Origin: Planctomycetota bacterium
GTDB taxonomy: Bacteria; Planctomycetota; UBA1135; GCA-002686595
Length of the DNA stretch: 12,679 bases
Direction of reading: 5' to 3'
NCBI GenBank assembly: GCA_027623615.1
Contig: JAQBVH010000028.1
Coordinates: forward strand, 1-12,679
Numbering within the stretch: position 1 is the first letter of the stretch; each line of letters begins with the position of its first letter. The position numbers were made by a program, and so were the translations under genes. Below, piece after piece: positions 1-7,413 of the stretch. Under the pieces are notes generated by a model that was not told the DNA's origin, ran no database searches, and saw nothing but the letters and a program-made list of their open reading frames with translations.

Positions 1-70
1 CGTCCCATCGACCGGTGAGCGGCGACTCGGCGCGCCGCGGCGTCCCCCACCGCCGCCGCCAGAGCGCACG

Positions 71-1441
71 ATGAGCTCGACCTCGATCCCGTCCGGCGCC
101 TCGCCGGCGGGGGTTCGGGACCTCCTGCACCTGGCCTGGCCGTCGATCGCGTCCTTCGTCTGCCAGTCGAGCTACCGGGTCAACGACCAGTACTGGGTGC
201 AGGGCCTCGGCCCCGAGGCCCACGCCGCCCTCGCGCCGAGCACCTTCGTGCTCGTGTTCAACTTCTCGATCTTCTTCCTCTCGGTGGCGGGATCGATGAG
301 CCTGGTCGCGCGCGCGACGGGCGCGCGTTCGCCGGAGGAGCGTGACCGCGTCGTGCGTCACGCCCTGGCCCTTGGGATCGCGATCGCCGCCGGTCTGGGG
401 CTGGTGGGCATCCTGCTCGCGGATCGCATCGCCCCAGCCTTCGGCCTCGAGGGCACGACCGCCGCGCTCTGCACCGAGTACCTGCGCACGATCTACTGGG
501 TCACGATCCCGCTCGCCCTCGCGCCGCTGGTGGAGACCATCTTCATCGCCATGGGCGACACGCGCGTGCCCCTGGTGCTGCAGGTCCTCGCCGTGGTCAC
601 GAACTTGATCCTCAACCCGTGCCTGATCCTGGGCTGGGGGCCCTTCCCGGCGATGGGCATGACCGGCGCAGCCCTGGCCACCGGTCTGTCGCGAACCCTG
701 TCCGCCGTGCTCGGGCTCGCGCTCCTGCCTCGGCTGCACGGCGTGCGCCTGCGAGGAGTCGGCCGGATCGAACGCCGCCGGCTGGGCCAGATCCTGCGTA
801 TCGGCTTCCCCTCCGCGATCTCGATCAGCATCTACGCCGCCGTGTACTTCGTGCTGATCGACCTGGTCCTGGCGCCCCTGGGCAATCCGGTGCTGGGCGG
901 CTTCGCGATCGGCTTCAACGCCTTCGAGGGGGTGGCCTTCCCTGTCTACCTCGGCCTCTCGATCGCGGGCTCGTCGCTCGTCGGGCGCAACCTCGGCGCG
1001 GGCGCCCTCGACCTGGCAGAGCAGGCGGTGCGCAGCCTGCAGCGCGTCGGATTGGTGGCGGGCCTCCTCGGCACCCTCGCCTTCCTCAGCCTGGGCGGCG
1101 TCCTCGTGCCGCAGTTCACCCCGGACCCGGACACGGCGCGGGAGGCCATGGGCTACGTGGTCATCCTCGCCTTCTCCCAGGTCTTCGTGGCCATGGAGGC
1201 CGTGCACGAGAAGGTGCTGCTCGGCGCGGGACACACCAGTCCGATCTTCTGGGTGTCCGTGCCGGGCAACCTGTTGCGCATTCCCCTGGCCTGGGTCCTG
1301 GCGGGACCCCTCGGGCTCGGCGCCGCGGGCGTCTGGTGGGCCATCAACCTGAGCACCCTCGCGAAGGCCGGGGCCTACTTCGCCTTCGTGAAGGCGGGTC
1401 GCTGGCGCACACCTCGCCTGCCCGGTTCGGGCGCAGCCTGA
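71..1441 (+). CDS. MATE family multidrug/toxin efflux transporter
   Basis: This 456-residue inner-membrane protein has the length and the long alternation of hydrophobic segments (about 12) expected of MATE exporters, which move cationic or organic compounds out of the cell in exchange for Na+ or H+. The most diagnostic stretch is the end of the first half: GDTRVP at residues 162-167, a membrane segment with N178 and N182, then GMTGAALATGLS at 196-207, matching the family's 'GDt..P...N..lN..li.G...lG..GaAlAT' signature. A second, similar half follows. The ATG at 71 precedes the first hydrophobic segment; no strong Shine-Dalgarno sequence is visible. The stop codon at 1439-1441 directly abuts the stop of the opposing gene. 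Substrate and coupling ion cannot be read from the sequence; NorM-like or DinF-like are both possible. Confidence 0.93.
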   Translation: MSSTSIPSGASPAGVRDLLHLAWPSIASFVCQSSYRVNDQYWVQGLGPEAHAALAPSTFVLVFNFSIFFLSVAGSMSLVARATGARSPEERDRVVRHALALGIAIAAGLGLVGILLADRIAPAFGLEGTTAALCTEYLRTIYWVTIPLALAPLVETIFIAMGDTRVPLVLQVLAVVTNLILNPCLILGWGPFPAMGMTGAALATGLSRTLSAVLGLALLPRLHGVRLRGVGRIERRRLGQILRIGFPSAISISIYAAVYFVLIDLVLAPLGNPVLGGFAIGFNAFEGVAFPVYLGLSIAGSSLVGRNLGAGALDLAEQAVRSLQRVGLVAGLLGTLAFLSLGGVLVPQFTPDPDTAREAMGYVVILAFSQVFVAMEAVHEKVLLGAGHTSPIFWVSVPGNLLRIPLAWVLAGPLGLGAAGVWWAINLSTLAKAGAYFAFVKAGRWRTPRLPGSGAA

Positions 1442-2632
1442 TCAGGCTTCGAGGGCCTGCAGGAAGTCCGCGACGAGGTCCTCGGGATCCTCGATCCCGA
1501 CCGCAACCCGCACGAGGCCCGGCACGACACCGGCGCGCAGGCGCTCCTCGGGGCTCATGCCGGCGTGGGACATCGTCGCGGGCAAGCTGATCAGGGTCTC
1601 GACGCCTCCGAGGCTCGGCGCGTCGATCACGAGTCGCAGTCGCGCTGCGAAGGGCAGCAGGGCTTCATCTCCGGCAGCCAGCTCGAAGGACAGGACGCCG
1701 CCGAAACCCCGCAGGAGCTCCTGGCAGCGCGCGTGATGGGGATGGGAGGCGAGGCCGGGGTAGTGCACGGCGCGGACGGCAGCCTGACCCTCGAGCGCCT
1801 CGGCCACCGCTTGGGCGCCGGCAGCCTGGGCGCGCAGTCGCAGGGCGAGGGTCTTGATGCCGCGCTCGATCAGCGCGGCCGGCGCCGGGTCGAGCACGGC
1901 GCCAAGGTGCTTGCGGATCTCGCGCACGCGGGTGAGCAGCTCGCCACCTCCCGCGACGACCCCCGCGGTCAGGTCCGAGTGTCCGCCGAGAGCCTTGGTC
2001 GCCGAGTGCACGACCAGGTCTGCGCCCAGGTCGAGGGGGCGCTGCAACAGGGGCGTCGCGAAGGTCGCGTCGACCACCAGGCGTGCGCCGTGGCCGCGCG
2101 CGAGCTGCGCCAGGCCCGGCAGGTCCGCGACGAGCAGGTTCGGGTTGGTCAGGCTCTCGACCACGATCACATCGAGGTGCTCTTGCGTGGCCAGGGCCTC
2201 GGGTCGCTCGAGATCGAACTCGACCAGGCGCAGCCCCAGGGGCACGAGCTCTTCCGCCAGGATCGCGCGGGTTCCCCCGTAGATCTGGCTCGGCATCGCC
2301 ACCGCTCCGCCGGGACCCGCGGCGGCGAGCAGGGCCGCATGCAGGGCCGCCGAGCCCGAGCCGAAGAGCAGGGCGCCCTGCGCCCCTTCGAGCGCCGCCA
2401 GCCGGGACTCGACTGCTGCGACCGTCGGGTTGCCGTAGCGTGAATACACCCAGGCGTCATCCCAGCGTCCCGCCGCGGTCAGTGAACGCGTGCCAGCGTG
2501 TTGCAGGAACGTGCTCGATCGCACGATCGGAGCCATCAGGCCGGGGTCCCCAGGCGTCGGGCGTCGGCCGGCGTGAACGCAGCGGGTGGAGTCTCCTCGG
2601 TCGTCTTTGGCGGCGGCGTGCATGGGTTGCAT
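1442..2632 (-). CDS. PLP-dependent Cys/Met metabolism enzyme (cystathionine gamma-synthase/lyase family)
   Basis: This is a 396-residue cytosolic fold-type I PLP enzyme of the trans-sulfuration family, which acts at the gamma-carbon of homoserine, cystathionine or methionine derivatives. Visible signatures, numbered from the ATG at 2632, are YSRYGNPT (63-70, whose Tyr and Arg bind the cofactor phosphate of the neighbouring subunit), GSGSAA (91-96, phosphate loop), VVDAT with D188 that pairs with the pyridine nitrogen, and HSATK with the Schiff-base lysine K213. The C-terminal 'SLGGVETLISLPATMSH' stretch is also typical. The motif is Y-G-G-T where methionine gamma-lyases have Y-G-C-T, which argues against that activity; synthase versus lyase stays open. 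ATG codons at 2632 and 2623 are both possible starts; an in-frame GTG at 2671 would run into the divergent promoter region and is less likely. Confidence 0.92.
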   Translation of the reverse strand: MQPMHAAAKDDRGDSTRCVHAGRRPTPGDPGLMAPIVRSSTFLQHAGTRSLTAAGRWDDAWVYSRYGNPTVAAVESRLAALEGAQGALLFGSGSAALHAALLAAAGPGGAVAMPSQIYGGTRAILAEELVPLGLRLVEFDLERPEALATQEHLDVIVVESLTNPNLLVADLPGLAQLARGHGARLVVDATFATPLLQRPLDLGADLVVHSATKALGGHSDLTAGVVAGGGELLTRVREIRKHLGAVLDPAPAALIERGIKTLALRLRAQAAGAQAVAEALEGQAAVRAVHYPGLASHPHHARCQELLRGFGGVLSFELAAGDEALLPFAARLRLVIDAPSLGGVETLISLPATMSHAGMSPEERLRAGVVPGLVRVAVGIEDPEDLVADFLQALEA

Positions 2633-2642
2633 GGTAGGTGCC

Positions 2643-2682
2643 TTGGATGCGGAGTCGGCATCTCGATACACTCTTCGTTCCC
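2643..2682 (+). promoter_or_regulatory. Promoter of the FabZ-like gene, with very short leader
   Basis: TTGGAT (2643-2648) lies 18 bp before TACACT (2667-2672), which matches four of six -10 consensus bases. Only 10 nt separate the -10 box from the ATG at 2683, and no purine-rich ribosome binding site is present, so the transcript would start within a few bases of the initiation codon. The region is only 50 bp and is shared with the divergent PLP enzyme gene. Confidence 0.45.
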
Positions 2683-3174
2683 ATGCCCGCCGCCCCCCCC
2701 CTGATCGACTTCACCGAGATCGACCTCTCCAGGACCGTCGTTGGCCGGGAAGACCTGCTCGGGTACCTGCGTCAGCGCAACCGGTTCGAGATGCTCGACG
2801 GCATCGTCCATGTCGACCTCGAGGGCAAGGTGCTGGTTGGCTACAAGGACATCAAGCAGGACGACTGGTGGGCCGAGGACCACATCCCCGGCCGGCCGAT
2901 GTTCCCCGGCGCCCTGCAGATCGAAGTGGCTGCGCAGCTCGCCACTTACGACTACTCTGCCCACCGCTACGGGGGTCCGATTCCCGACGACGTGTTCGTC
3001 GGCTTCGGTGGGGTCGAGAAGGTGCGCTTCCGCGGCCTGGTCGAGCCCGACTGCCGGCTCTACATGGCGGTCCACCTGACCCGCAACTCGCGGCGCATGT
3101 TTCGCTACACGGCGCAGGGCTTCGTCGACCGGGAGCTCGTCTTCCAGGGCGACATCATCGGCGTGCTCGTGTAG
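2683..3174 (+). CDS. FabZ-like hot-dog fold 3-hydroxyacyl-ACP dehydratase
   Basis: This 163-residue protein resembles FabZ, which removes water from (3R)-hydroxyacyl-ACP in fatty acid synthesis. The line 'RFEMLDGIVHVD...KVLVGYKDIK' (34-58) followed by WWAEDHIPGRPMFPGALQIE matches the FabZ pattern 'P.l.vD.v...........i.gyknv..nE.FF.GHFPg.P.mPGvl..Ea.aQ'. The catalytic His/Glu pair would be H67 and E81. The Gly normally before the catalytic His is Asp here, and Trp-Trp stands where Phe-Phe is usual, so it is a divergent member. No other fatty acid gene is nearby, so a specialised acyl substrate is possible. The ATG at 2683 is preferred: the in-frame GTG at 2638 would place the promoter-like boxes inside the coding region. 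The gene is monocistronic and converges on the propeller lipoprotein gene. Confidence 0.8.
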   Translation: MPAAPPLIDFTEIDLSRTVVGREDLLGYLRQRNRFEMLDGIVHVDLEGKVLVGYKDIKQDDWWAEDHIPGRPMFPGALQIEVAAQLATYDYSAHRYGGPIPDDVFVGFGGVEKVRFRGLVEPDCRLYMAVHLTRNSRRMFRYTAQGFVDRELVFQGDIIGVLV

Positions 3175-3177
3175 CGA

Positions 3178-3190
3178 GCCCCGCTGGGGC
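3178..3190 (+). terminator. Possible hairpin after the FabZ-like gene
   Basis: GCCCC-GCT-GGGGC forms a 5-bp GC stem with a 3-nt loop, starting 3 bases after the stop codon. There is no T-run, so an intrinsic terminator is doubtful. The remaining 67 bases to the converging gene show no better candidate. Confidence 0.3.
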
Positions 3191-3257
3191 CTGCTGCGCC
3201 CCCTGCGAAGGCGTGATTGTCCTCGTTGTGCGCCACACCTGACGGCGTGACTGCTTA

Positions 3258-5540
3258 TCAGCGAGGTACGTGCCCCTCGGGCTGCGGCAGTCGCGTGTAG
3301 TCCCAGATGCCACGCCCGTAGGTACCGAAGCGCATGCGCCCGTCCCCCAGCCGCTCGACGCTCCAGTAGGTCGTCGCCGGAGCGCGACTGCCCATCAGGT
3401 TCAGCCAGCGCACCTCGCCCGCGGGCAGCCACCAGGCGCCGGCCTCGGTCGCAGCGTAGAGGTCCCCCCCAGCGGACCACGCCAGGCCGAGGACCAGGGT
3501 GCGCGGCAGGCCCTCGCCGTGGGGTTGCCATTGGGCGCCGCCGTCCACGGAGATCCAGACCGCCGCGGCAGAGTAGCCCGAGCCCCCGACCACGACGCGG
3601 CGCGGGTCGTTCGGGTCGATCTCCAGGCACGTCGGTCGGAGGTGTTCGGCACCCCGCGCCTTGCCCGCGCGCCAGGTCTCGCCACCATCGCTCGAGGCCC
3701 ACAGACGACCGGCGTCGTTGGCGACGACCATCCGCGTCGCGTCGCTCGGCGCGATGTCCATCGCGGTCAGGAAGGACCCGCCGCCCGCGGTGAACTCCTG
3801 GGCGGAGTGCGGCTTGTAGGCCCAATAGGGTCCCTCGCGACGCCGATAGCGGTAGAGGCGATCCGCGAGCAGGTAGAAGCAGCGAGCATCGGTCGGGTCG
3901 GCCACGATCGGAGGCATCCACGCGTGGCGTGCGCGCTCCGGGAAGTCGACCCAGGGGTACAGCAGCTCAGGGTCAGCGGCGCCCTCCTGCACGAGCACGA
4001 AGCCCGGGTAGCTCGAGTAGACCAGGTCGTGCTCTCCGTCCGAGGAGGTCAGGTAACCGTAGTCGCCGGACAGGAGCTGATCGAAGGGCGTCGACGGACC
4101 CGGCGTGGTCGATGGCCGCACGTGCCCGCGCTGGTAGCCCTGGTCCTGGGTGCCGCACAGGACCAGGGTCGGGTCCTGCTTGGACGTGAGGGTCGAGTAG
4201 ACCTGCGCCACGCCGAGCCCGTTCAGGCACAGGTTGCGGAAGGTACGGCCACGGTCGGTCGAGGCGTAGGTCCCGCCGTCGGTGCTGACCAGGCACAGGT
4301 CCCGGCCCTCACGCGCGGGGTCAGGCAGGCTGACCATCCCGCGCACGTCCGCGTGCAGGCTTCGCGCGGGGTCGCCGTAGTACTGCCCCCAGGTGTTCAC
4401 CTTCTCGAAGGTCGCGCCCCCGTCCTCGCTGCGGTGCGCCTCGATCCCACCCACCAGGACCACGTCGGGGTCATGGGGCAGGGCGATGATGTTGCCCCAG
4501 AAGTCGGGGAGCAAGCTGCGCTCCTCGAGCTTGGTCGGGGTGCTAGCGCGGTACAGGCGCCAGCGGCCGTCGACCCGCGCGGCGCAGTACAGCGTCGGAC
4601 CGCCGGCCTCGGAGCCGCGCAGGTGCACGCCGGTCACGTTGCCGGGGATGCGCGGGCCAGGGGTGAAGCGCTTGCCGCCGTCGAGGGAGCGGTGCAGCTG
4701 CCCGTCGAAGGCGACCCACAGCTCCTCGCCGCGGCGCGCACCGCTGCGCGCGACCCACAGGTCCGCGTCGGCCGCGACAGCGCCGGCCCAAAGGCTGCGG
4801 AACGTCGCGCCGCCGTCGGTCGAGAGCCACAGGGCGCAGGCGCCGGAGCGGTCGACCAAGGCGAGCACCTCGTCCGTGCCGGGGCGGCGCAGCACGCGGT
4901 GAATGCGGGTGACCTCCTCGAAGCCGGGGGTCTGCGACCAGGTCGTGCCTGAATCCTCACTGAAGAACAGCAAGCGTCCGCGGCGCAGGAGCACCTGATC
5001 GGGACCGCCGGCGCGGCCGGGGAGCGCTACGACCTCGTCGACGCCACCGAACAGGTCGTCGGAGATCGGCTGCCAATCCTGGCCGTCGAGTCGGCCACGC
5101 CAGAGTCCGCCGTTGGCGGAGCCGACGTAGAGGTAGCGCTGGCCGTCTGCGTTCGCTGGCCCGACCGTGGCGCAGCGGGTGTGCCCGGCCTGGTTGCTGC
5201 TGCCGACCTCGGTCCAACGACCAGGCGGCTCGTCGGCGGCGGTCAGGCCGAGGCGCCGAGCGTGCTCCGAGCGCGCGTTCTCGCGCTCGATCGCGCGCCA
5301 GTCGATGTCGGGCGAGACCCCGTGCATCTCGGCCAGCCACTGCTTGCGGTCGACCCCGTTGTCCTCGGCCCACACGTCCCCGAGCAAATCGCTGGTGGGG
5401 CGCGGACGACCGCCCTCGAGCTGCCAATTCGAGACGGCCAGGACCTCTTCACGATCCTCCTGGAGCGGCGCTGGGGCCGCGCAGCCGGCGATGAGGGCCA
5501 GGCACGCGGCGAAGCGGATCAAAGGGGGACAGGCGGTCAT
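3258..5540 (-). CDS. Asp-box (BNR-repeat) beta-propeller lipoprotein
   Basis: This 760-residue envelope protein of unknown substrate starts with a lipoprotein signal: a hydrophobic stretch at residues 6-19 ending in the lipobox I17-A18-G19-C20, where Lgt would attach lipid. A charged linker (about 25-110) follows. The rest is built of beta-propeller blades carrying seven Asp-box motifs (SxDxGxxW/F) at about 194, 240, 285, 371, 427, 616 and 664. The C-terminal 'FGTYGRGIWDY' stretch is common in such proteins. Asp boxes occur in sialidases, in GH74-type glycoside hydrolases and in sortilin-type binding proteins; I see no sialidase Arg triad or FRIP motif, so a binding or structural role is as likely as catalysis. 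The ATG at 5540 is preferred over the TTG at 5549, because the -10 box overlaps the latter. Confidence 0.85.
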   Translation of the reverse strand: MTACPPLIRFAACLALIAGCAAPAPLQEDREEVLAVSNWQLEGGRPRPTSDLLGDVWAEDNGVDRKQWLAEMHGVSPDIDWRAIERENARSEHARRLGLTAADEPPGRWTEVGSSNQAGHTRCATVGPANADGQRYLYVGSANGGLWRGRLDGQDWQPISDDLFGGVDEVVALPGRAGGPDQVLLRRGRLLFFSEDSGTTWSQTPGFEEVTRIHRVLRRPGTDEVLALVDRSGACALWLSTDGGATFRSLWAGAVAADADLWVARSGARRGEELWVAFDGQLHRSLDGGKRFTPGPRIPGNVTGVHLRGSEAGGPTLYCAARVDGRWRLYRASTPTKLEERSLLPDFWGNIIALPHDPDVVLVGGIEAHRSEDGGATFEKVNTWGQYYGDPARSLHADVRGMVSLPDPAREGRDLCLVSTDGGTYASTDRGRTFRNLCLNGLGVAQVYSTLTSKQDPTLVLCGTQDQGYQRGHVRPSTTPGPSTPFDQLLSGDYGYLTSSDGEHDLVYSSYPGFVLVQEGAADPELLYPWVDFPERARHAWMPPIVADPTDARCFYLLADRLYRYRRREGPYWAYKPHSAQEFTAGGGSFLTAMDIAPSDATRMVVANDAGRLWASSDGGETWRAGKARGAEHLRPTCLEIDPNDPRRVVVGGSGYSAAAVWISVDGGAQWQPHGEGLPRTLVLGLAWSAGGDLYAATEAGAWWLPAGEVRWLNLMGSRAPATTYWSVERLGDGRMRFGTYGRGIWDYTRLPQPEGHVPR

Positions 5541-5577
5541 GTGGATCAATCCTAGCCAGCCTCCAGTCCACGGTCAG
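5541..5577 (-). promoter_or_regulatory. Promoter of the propeller lipoprotein gene, apparently leaderless
   Basis: Read on the minus strand, CTGACC (5572-5577, four of six -35 bases) lies exactly 17 bp from TAGGAT (5549-5554, four of six -10 bases). Only 8 nt then separate the -10 box from the ATG at 5540, so transcription would begin at or within 1-2 bases of the start codon. No Shine-Dalgarno sequence is present. This is the best-formed promoter in the window. Confidence 0.55.
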
Positions 5578-5634
5578 GGGAGGTCGATGGCGCTGGACGG
5601 ACCCCCCTTATCGGCATCCGCGCCCCTAGAAACC

Positions 5635-7371
5635 ATGCTTCGCTCGAAGAGAACGTTCGCCGTCAGCCTCTCCCTCGCCCTAGGTGTCCTCGGCGTTGCG
5701 GCCGTTCAGTCCTTCGGGCTGTTCGAGTCGCCGCCCGCAGAAGAGCCCCTCGTCAACAGCGCGGCCGGCCGGCGCAAGCCCAAGCCGACCTCCGGCGGGT
5801 CCGCCCCGACCGAAGGAGAAACCATGGACGAGGTTGGTGTGCCGAGCGCGCTGATCCCCTCCGATACCGCCGTCTACGTCGAGATCGAGAGCTTCCAGGT
5901 GATCGAGCGCGTTGTCCGCGACCTGGTCGGCAAGATCGACCCGACGGCGGCGGTCATGTTCGAACCGGAGCAGATGCTGCAGGGCATGCTCGGCGCCTTC
6001 GGAGCAAAGATAGCGGACGTCGATCGCAAGCGCCCCCTCGGGCTCGCGCTGTCGATCAGCGGTGCTGGCGATCCGCGGCCGACCCTCGTGCTGCCGGTCC
6101 TCGCGCCCCAGGAATTCCAACGTGGCCTCCAACTCGCGCCTGGTCTCGCGGCGCCACGTACGGCCGCACGCTACGTGGGCCTGAGCCTGGGCCCCGACTA
6201 CCCGATCCAGTCCAGCAACCCGATCAAGTCGGGCTTCGAACCGGCCACTCTGAACGCGCGCATCGAGCTGGCGCCCTTCCGAGACCAGATCTCCCAGGGT
6301 CTCGCGCAGGCCCGTCGCCTCGGCGGGAGCGCGAGCGGCGACGCGGCCTACGAGTGGGGCCAGCAGGTCGGCTACTCCTTCATCGAGTCCCTCGAGAACG
6401 TCGACGTGTCCCTCGATCTGGATGGGGACGAGGTCGTGCTGCACATGGGCCTCGCTCTCGACCCGGCATCCTCGTTCGTGCGGCCGCTGCCCGAGGAGCC
6501 GGTCGACCTGGAGGCCCTGCTCTCGTTCGCCAGCTCTGGCGATGACCTGATCGCTGTCGTGGGCTGGGATCGGCCCTTCCTTGACGAGGTCGTCGTTCCC
6601 TTCTTCGACCGGGTCGGCAGCCTGGCACGCAGCGAGGAGGACGAACGCTCCCTCGATCAACTCCAGGCCGCCCTGGCCTTCCTGCCCACCCTCGGCGAGC
6701 AGGCCGGCATCTTTGGTTCGGTCGAAGTCGGCGCCGCACACCTGACCGTCGTCTGCCGGCCGTCCGACGCGGACACCCTCTTGGGGATGACCAGCATGGC
6801 CCTCGCCGGGGTGGATCGGGAGGGCCTGCCCTTCGGGCTGGGGACCCTCCAGAAGGTCCAGGTCGAGGACGGCCGCGCCGCCCGCCTGACCATCGACCTT
6901 GCAACGTCCCCGGCAGACCACAGCCGTGTGGACGCGCGCGTGCGCGAGATGCTCGCCATCCTGTTCGGCAGCGAGCAAATCGAGCTGCAGGTCACCAGCC
7001 GCGGCGGCTGGTTCCTGATCACCCTCGGCGCCGCGGGGGCGTGGCGCGACGACGTCGTCGCGCACACCGCCACCGATGCTGGGGAACGCCAGGCCCTGCC
7101 GGAGCTCGCGGAGCTCGTCGCCCGCGGCCAGGGCGCGAGCCCCGTCGCCGCGTACCGGGTCGACCTGCTCGCCGTGCAGCGCAACCTGATGACCCTCATG
7201 GCCGACCAGATGAACCTGGACGCCACGGCGGAGGTCGAGCGCCTCGAGTCCGCCCTCGGCTCCGATCGGCTCTACCTGTCGGGCTACGGGGCGGTACTGG
7301 GTGAGCGTTGGGTCACGGGCACCCGGCTCGACTTCGGCCGCTGGCTGACCCTGCTCGAGATGATGCGGTAG
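5635..7371 (+). CDS. Exported or membrane-anchored protein of unknown function (578 aa)
   Basis: I do not recognise a specific family. The protein opens with a basic n-region (RSKR at 3-6) and a hydrophobic segment (about 7-24), so it is exported or anchored by its N-terminus. A Pro/Lys/Gly-rich low-complexity linker (about 32-65) follows, then a large soluble part starting with 'LIPSDTAVYVEIES' (73-86). That opening resembles proteins of the DUF3352 type, which begin with 'lP.dt..yv', but the match is only impressionistic. The rest is rich in acidic and hydrophobic residues and has no cysteine cluster or catalytic motif I can name. An in-frame ATG at 5587, preceded at only 3 nt by GGGGAGG, would add 16 residues; I prefer 5635 because it puts the signal directly at the N-terminus. 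The gene is divergent from the propeller lipoprotein and may act with it in the envelope. Confidence 0.75.
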   Translation: MLRSKRTFAVSLSLALGVLGVAAVQSFGLFESPPAEEPLVNSAAGRRKPKPTSGGSAPTEGETMDEVGVPSALIPSDTAVYVEIESFQVIERVVRDLVGKIDPTAAVMFEPEQMLQGMLGAFGAKIADVDRKRPLGLALSISGAGDPRPTLVLPVLAPQEFQRGLQLAPGLAAPRTAARYVGLSLGPDYPIQSSNPIKSGFEPATLNARIELAPFRDQISQGLAQARRLGGSASGDAAYEWGQQVGYSFIESLENVDVSLDLDGDEVVLHMGLALDPASSFVRPLPEEPVDLEALLSFASSGDDLIAVVGWDRPFLDEVVVPFFDRVGSLARSEEDERSLDQLQAALAFLPTLGEQAGIFGSVEVGAAHLTVVCRPSDADTLLGMTSMALAGVDREGLPFGLGTLQKVQVEDGRAARLTIDLATSPADHSRVDARVREMLAILFGSEQIELQVTSRGGWFLITLGAAGAWRDDVVAHTATDAGERQALPELAELVARGQGASPVAAYRVDLLAVQRNLMTLMADQMNLDATAEVERLESALGSDRLYLSGYGAVLGERWVTGTRLDFGRWLTLLEMMR

Positions 7372-7389
7372 GCCGCGCCTCGGCCCGGT

Positions 7390-7411
7390 GCCCGGCGTTC
7401 GCACGCCGGGC
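7390..7411. terminator. Perfect hairpin between convergent genes
   Basis: GCCCGGCGT-TCGC-ACGCCGGGC is a perfect 9-bp stem with a 4-nt loop. It sits between the stop of the 578-residue protein gene (7371) and the stop of pus10 (7414), only two bases from the latter. Position and symmetry suggest a shared bidirectional terminator, although neither side carries a strong T-run. Confidence 0.65.
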
Positions 7412-7413
7412 TC

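Noticed and set aside
28..37. CGGCGCGCCG palindrome at the left edge.
   Set aside because: Such G/C palindromes are expected by chance at this composition, and nothing else supports a function.
2638..2682. GTG start for the FabZ-like protein, adding 15 residues.
   Set aside because: The added residues match nothing, and the candidate -35 and -10 boxes lie there. The ATG at 2683 fits better.
2536..3921. A minus-strand open frame of 461 codons across the FabZ-like gene.
   Set aside because: It spans three well-supported genes in other frames and shows only biased composition.
3270..4952. A long plus-strand open frame of 560 codons opposite the propeller lipoprotein gene.
   Set aside because: Its translation is compositionally biased (Arg/Ala/Val/Gly) with no domain, while the minus strand encodes seven Asp boxes and a lipobox. 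Such shadows are expected at this GC content.
5167..5634. Upstream extension of the 578-residue protein's frame, making 734 residues.
   Set aside because: The extension lies antisense over the start and signal peptide of the propeller lipoprotein gene, and the natural hydrophobic N-terminal signal begins at 5635.
5680..7404. A long minus-strand open frame of 574 codons opposite the 578-residue protein gene.
   Set aside because: It has no recognisable motif or signal, runs through the intergenic hairpin, and would overlap the plausible plus-strand exported protein over its whole length.
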